The notes under the pieces: model-generated
Databases searched by the model: none
What the model was told of the DNA's origin: nothing
What the model saw: only the letters and a program-made list of their open reading frames with translations
Shown: piece by piece, positions 60,574 to 64,000 of the stretch
How the letters are laid out: each line of letters opens with the position of its first letter
Position numbering within the stretch: the first letter of the stretch is position 1
Position numbers and translations under genes: made by a program
DNA from: Salinimicrobium tongyeongense
GTDB taxonomy: Bacteria > Bacteroidota > Bacteroidia > Flavobacteriales > Flavobacteriaceae
Assembly (NCBI RefSeq): GCF_026109735.1
Contig: NZ_CP069620.1
Span: forward strand, 558,001 to 622,000
Length of the DNA stretch: 64,000 nucleotides
Direction of reading: 5' to 3'

Positions 60574-60894
60574 GTGAAATTTTTAGTAGTCATATTATCT
60601 ATTTATTTCCTGGGGCTAAACTTTATTCCCTGTGATGACACAGCCGTATCTGAAAATCTGGATACCATCTCTGTTAGTTTGGAAGTAGATCAGGATCAGC
60701 AAGGGGATCAGCATGGAACTTCAGATGACTGTCCTCCTTTTTGCCAGTGTCACTGCTGCCATGTGCATGTCGTGAGATTCGAAACAAGTAGCTTCGAATT
60801 ATTTGAGCCAAAAATGCCTTTTTTGACACCTTTATTTGGCGAGAGCCCAGGCAAAGAAATTGCCTTTTCTCACTTCCAGCCTCCCTGTGTTTAA
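60574..60894 (+). CDS. DUF6660-type Cys/His-rich secreted protein
   Basis: A 106-residue protein with a GTG start, a signal peptide (KFLVVILSIYFLGLNFIPC), an acidic stretch (SVSLEVDQDQQGDQHG) and a compact metal motif CPPFCQCHCCHVHVV (residues about 66-80). The pattern fits DUF6660 proteins that accompany CzcA-type pumps. It lies 80 bases before the RND gene and would likely be co-transcribed with it. Confidence 0.65.
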   Translation: MKFLVVILSIYFLGLNFIPCDDTAVSENLDTISVSLEVDQDQQGDQHGTSDDCPPFCQCHCCHVHVVRFETSSFELFEPKMPFLTPLFGESPGKEIAFSHFQPPCV

Positions 60895-60975
60895 TTCAGT
60901 TTTAGGATAGCTATATCCTGTTGTCAATGGCTTCGGCCAGAGAATTTTATCACAAACTGAATTAAATTATCATGT

Positions 60976-63900
60976 ATGATTAATAAGATCATTGATTTTT
61001 CGATCAATAATAAATTTATTATTGGTCTACTTACAGTGGTGTTAATTGGTGCAGGGATCTGGAGCGTTTTTCAGGTTCCGGTAGATGCCCAACCAGACAT
61101 CACAAATAACCAGGTGCAGGTGATCACCCAGGCACCCAATTTAGGAACTGAAGACATCGAGCAGTTCGTCACCTACCCCGTAGAAATTGCCATGAGTAAT
61201 CTCCCGGGTGTAACAGAGATTCGCTCAATATCCAGGTTCGGACTTTCTGTAGTAACTATTGTCTTTGAAGACGACATGGGTACATATCTCCCCAGGCAGT
61301 TGGTAGGTGAAAAACTGAATGCCGTAAAAGATGAAATTCCCGAAGGATTCGGACAACCTTCCATGGGACCTATTTCCACAGGGCTGGGGGAAATATATCA
61401 ATACACTCTCGAAATAGAAGAGGAATTCGAGGATGACTTCTCCCCTACTGAGTTGAGAACAATTCAGGATTGGATCGTACGCCGACAAATGGCAATGGTG
61501 CCGGGAGTTGTGGAAGTGAACGGTGTTGGCGGAATGATAAAGCAGTATGAAGTTGCTGTACATCCCGATGAGCTAAAAGCTATTGGACTTTCCATTTCTG
61601 ATGTTTTTGCCGCCCTTGAAAACAATAATCAAAATACCGGTGGGGCTTATATTGAAAAGAACCATCAGGCAAACTTCATTCGGGGCGAGGGACTTGCCCG
61701 AAGTGTGGAGGATCTGGAAAAGATTGTCGTCACTACTTCCGGCGGAGTACCTATAACAGTTTCAGATGTTGCCGATGTTCGTATAGGAAGTGCCGTACGT
61801 TATGGAGCGCTGACAAAAAATGGACAGGGAGAAGCCGTTGGTGGAATGGTCATGATGCTGAAAGGAGCCAATTCCAATGAGGTAATTGACAATGTAAAAG
61901 ACAGGATCACGCAGATTCAGAAATCCCTTCCGGAAGGTGTTTCTATAAAACCATTTTTGGATAGAAGTGAACTTACTAGTGACACTACTTCCACAGTTAC
62001 AAAAAACCTGCTCGAAGGGGGGCTAATTGTAATTTTTGTCTTGGTTCTGCTTCTTGGAAATTGGCGGGGAGGTTTAATAGTTGCCTCCACAATTCCGCTC
62101 TCCCTCCTGTTTGCTTTCATTCTGATGAACCTTTTTGACGTCTGGGCAAACCTCATGAGCCTCGGGGCTATAGACTTCGGAATTATAGTAGACGGAGCCG
62201 TGATCATTGTGGAAAGTACCGTTTTTACCATCCATCAGCGCATGAAGAAAAGAGGCGAATTAAATAAATCTGAAAGAAATTCCATCGCCTCCTCTTCTGC
62301 AAAAAAGATGATGAATTCTGCCTTTTTTGGGCAGCTTATAATCCTTATCGTATTTCTGCCAATCCTCGCCCTGGAAGGGGTTGAAGGAAAGATGTTCAAA
62401 CCAATGGCACTTACCTTCATCTTCGCCATGCTGGGTGCAATGATCCTGTGTTTGACATACGTTCCAATGATCTCTGCTCTCTTTTTGAAGGAAAGTAAAA
62501 AGCGAAAGAAATCCTATGGAGACAAATTTGTTGGTTGGGTTCAGGACAAATATGAGCCTCTGTTAGACAGATCCCTAAAAAGAGGAAAAATTGTGCTGGG
62601 CACCGCTATAGCATTATTTGCTTTAGCTGCCTTTATGTTCACCAAAATGGGAGGGGAATTTATTCCGCAGCTCGACGAAGGGGACATAGCTTTTCATATT
62701 ATCCTGAAGCCGGGAAGTTCGCTTGACGAGGGAATTGCAACCTCCACAAGAATAGAACAGCTTCTTCTGGACGAGTATCCGGAAATAGAACAGATCGTCA
62801 CTCGTTTTGGAGTTTCTGATGTCCCAACAGATCCTATGCCTATGGATATTGGAGACAGCTTTATTATTCTAAAAGATAAAGATGAGTGGATCTCTGCCGA
62901 TTCAAAGGATGAGCTTATTACCAAGATCAAAGAAACAATCGGCATTATTCCCGGCGTTAGCTATGAATTTACCCAGCCAGTAGAAATGCGGTTCAACGAA
63001 CTTCTTACAGGTGTTCGAGAAGATGTTGCAGTCAAACTTTATGGTGAAGATCTGGAGGTTCTAGCAAGCAAGGCGCAGGAGATGGGCAACATTATTTCTA
63101 CTGTAGAAGGGGTTGCCGATATGAAAGTCGAGGCCACAGCCGGATTACCACAAATCACGGTCAACTATAACAGGAATAAAACTGCCCAATATGGTTTACA
63201 GATCAAGGAGCTGAATTCCCTTATCCAGTCGGCTTTTGCCGGCGGAGATGCGGGAGTTATTTTTGAAGGGGAAAGGCGGTTGGACCTGGTAGTGCGATTA
63301 CAGGAAGAGGAAAGAACAAGTATTGAAAATATCAGGAATTTGTTTGTAACCCTGCCTTCAGGTAGCCAGATCCCGCTGAAAGAAGTGGCTGAAATAAGTT
63401 ATCAACCCGGCCCGATGCAGATCAGTAGAGATAATACCAACCGTCGCACCTATGTGGGAGTAAACATCAGGAATCGTGATGTAAAGTCTGTGGTGGAAGA
63501 TATTCAGACCAAACTGGATGCTGAGTTTGAACTACCGCCCGGGTACTACATTCGCTATGGCGGAGCCTTTGAAAATTTTGAACGGGCAAGTAAGAGACTG
63601 CAAATCGTTGTTCCCATTGCCCTGCTCCTCATTTTTATCCTGATCTATTTTGCTCTCAAATCCTTTAAGCAAACCACCATGATCTACATAGCCATTCCAC
63701 TTGCAGCTATTGGAGGAATATTTTCTTTATGGCTGCGAGACATGCCCTTTAGCATTTCAGCCGGGGTTGGTTTCATTGTTTTATTTGGAGTGGCTGTCTT
63801 AAATGGTCTTGTACTTATAAGCAGCTTCAATGAATTAAAAGAAGAAGGTGTGAAAAGTCTAAATGAAAGGATCAGTCTTGGAACAAGAAGTAGAATCCGG

Positions 63901-64000
63901 CCTATTTTGCTTACGGCTCTTACCGATGTGCTTGGGTTCCTGCCTATGGCTATTTCCAGCTCGGCCGGAGCAGAAGTGCAACGGCCGCTGGCAACCGTAG
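60976..64000 (+). CDS. czcA: CzcA-type RND heavy-metal efflux permease, 5' part
   Basis: About 1008 residues are visible and the gene runs off the right edge. The N terminus reads MINKIIDFSINNKF; the preceding ATG at 60972 is closed by an immediate stop. RND marks are VPVDAQPDITNNQVQV, the TM4 motif DFGIIVDGAVIIVES with the Asp-Asp-Glu pattern of the Czc group (divalent Zn/Co/Cd), and GVGFIVLFGVAVLNGLVLIS near the end. The motif separates it from the CusA-type pump at 46007. Partners of CzcB/CzcC type would be expected further right. Confidence 0.88.
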   Translation, partial: MINKIIDFSINNKFIIGLLTVVLIGAGIWSVFQVPVDAQPDITNNQVQVITQAPNLGTEDIEQFVTYPVEIAMSNLPGVTEIRSISRFGLSVVTIVFEDDMGTYLPRQLVGEKLNAVKDEIPEGFGQPSMGPISTGLGEIYQYTLEIEEEFEDDFSPTELRTIQDWIVRRQMAMVPGVVEVNGVGGMIKQYEVAVHPDELKAIGLSISDVFAALENNNQNTGGAYIEKNHQANFIRGEGLARSVEDLEKIVVTTSGGVPITVSDVADVRIGSAVRYGALTKNGQGEAVGGMVMMLKGANSNEVIDNVKDRITQIQKSLPEGVSIKPFLDRSELTSDTTSTVTKNLLEGGLIVIFVLVLLLGNWRGGLIVASTIPLSLLFAFILMNLFDVWANLMSLGAIDFGIIVDGAVIIVESTVFTIHQRMKKRGELNKSERNSIASSSAKKMMNSAFFGQLIILIVFLPILALEGVEGKMFKPMALTFIFAMLGAMILCLTYVPMISALFLKESKKRKKSYGDKFVGWVQDKYEPLLDRSLKRGKIVLGTAIALFALAAFMFTKMGGEFIPQLDEGDIAFHIILKPGSSLDEGIATSTRIEQLLLDEYPEIEQIVTRFGVSDVPTDPMPMDIGDSFIILKDKDEWISADSKDELITKIKETIGIIPGVSYEFTQPVEMRFNELLTGVREDVAVKLYGEDLEVLASKAQEMGNIISTVEGVADMKVEATAGLPQITVNYNRNKTAQYGLQIKELNSLIQSAFAGGDAGVIFEGERRLDLVVRLQEEERTSIENIRNLFVTLPSGSQIPLKEVAEISYQPGPMQISRDNTNRRTYVGVNIRNRDVKSVVEDIQTKLDAEFELPPGYYIRYGGAFENFERASKRLQIVVPIALLLIFILIYFALKSFKQTTMIYIAIPLAAIGGIFSLWLRDMPFSISAGVGFIVLFGVAVLNGLVLISSFNELKEEGVKSLNERISLGTRSRIRPILLTALTDVLGFLPMAISSSAGAEVQRPLATV

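Noticed and set aside
1-64000. CRISPR arrays
   Set aside because: No regularly spaced direct repeats and no cas genes were seen on either strand.
1-64000. Insertion sequences or transposase genes
   Set aside because: No DDE, HUH or integrase-like protein was recognised; only a small tandem repeat and decayed genes suggest past mobility.

Overview
The window looks like a chromosomal segment of a marine-type member of the Flavobacteriaceae (Bacteroidetes). It is AT-rich. Lipoprotein signals are of the Bacteroidetes kind, promoters carry TAnnTTTG -7 boxes, and the families present are typical of that group: DUF3347, HYC_CC_PP, DUF6503, DUF2911, DUF5676 and fused MerTP. Genus-level placement (Gramella, Salegentibacter or Zunongwangia-like) is only an impression.

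Layout. 0-1.9 kb is a housekeeping edge: the 3' end of a YqgE gene, a class IV aminotransferase, a START-like protein and tRNA-Met(CAT) with a clear promoter and terminator. 1.9-4.2 kb is decayed DNA holding two pseudogenes, a Csp-type copper-binding four-helix protein and a DUF2490-like protein. 4.2-14.5 kb is a poorly characterised envelope cluster: two sorbosone-dehydrogenase-like beta-propeller lipoproteins, a cytochrome c, two proteins that resemble cell-wall-binding repeat 2 (CWB2) proteins, two nearly identical Trp-rich microproteins, an FNT channel, a DUF305 protein and two TMEM220 proteins. 14.5-21 kb is a complete eboABCDEF operon, followed by a convergent soluble PQQ-type sugar dehydrogenase gene. 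22.6-27.2 kb holds an ion channel, a wrecked copA P-type ATPase gene behind an intact CopZ-like gene, an APC permease and a PRC-barrel protein.

27.4-41 kb is a long minus-strand stress and nucleotide-salvage island: type II (archaeal-type) GAPDH with a frameshift, PII-like, Usp, ATP-cone/Mrr nuclease, beta-CASP hydrolase, AMP/thymidine phosphorylase, PRPP synthetase and a CopB-type ATPase, with a GH65 phosphorylase and small membrane proteins upstream. 41-57 kb is a copper/silver resistance region: YHS and MlpB-like lipoproteins, DUF3347 proteins, CusB, CusC and CusA, an AraC regulator with an HMA-like CxxC segment, a haem-binding protein and a multicopper oxidase fused to an outer-membrane barrel. 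57.6-60.1 kb is a mer-like operon (ArsR, MerTP, flavin disulfide reductase, GDCCVxC protein). The right edge is a plus-strand DUF6660-type protein and a truncated CzcA-like RND pump.

How it fits together. Much of the right half moves or detoxifies copper, silver, mercury or divalent metals. Two copper genes (csp and copA) are dead while the cus, MCO and copB genes are intact, which suggests replacement of older copper systems. The intergenic gaps of the copper operon hold long hairpins, two of which share an architecture with a compensatory base change. The best candidates for something undescribed are the 4.2-9.7 kb CWB2/beta-propeller/microprotein cluster, the paired hairpins of the copper operon, and the phosphorylase/PRPP/GAPDH island. 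All functional readings are from sequence inspection only; no database search was run.
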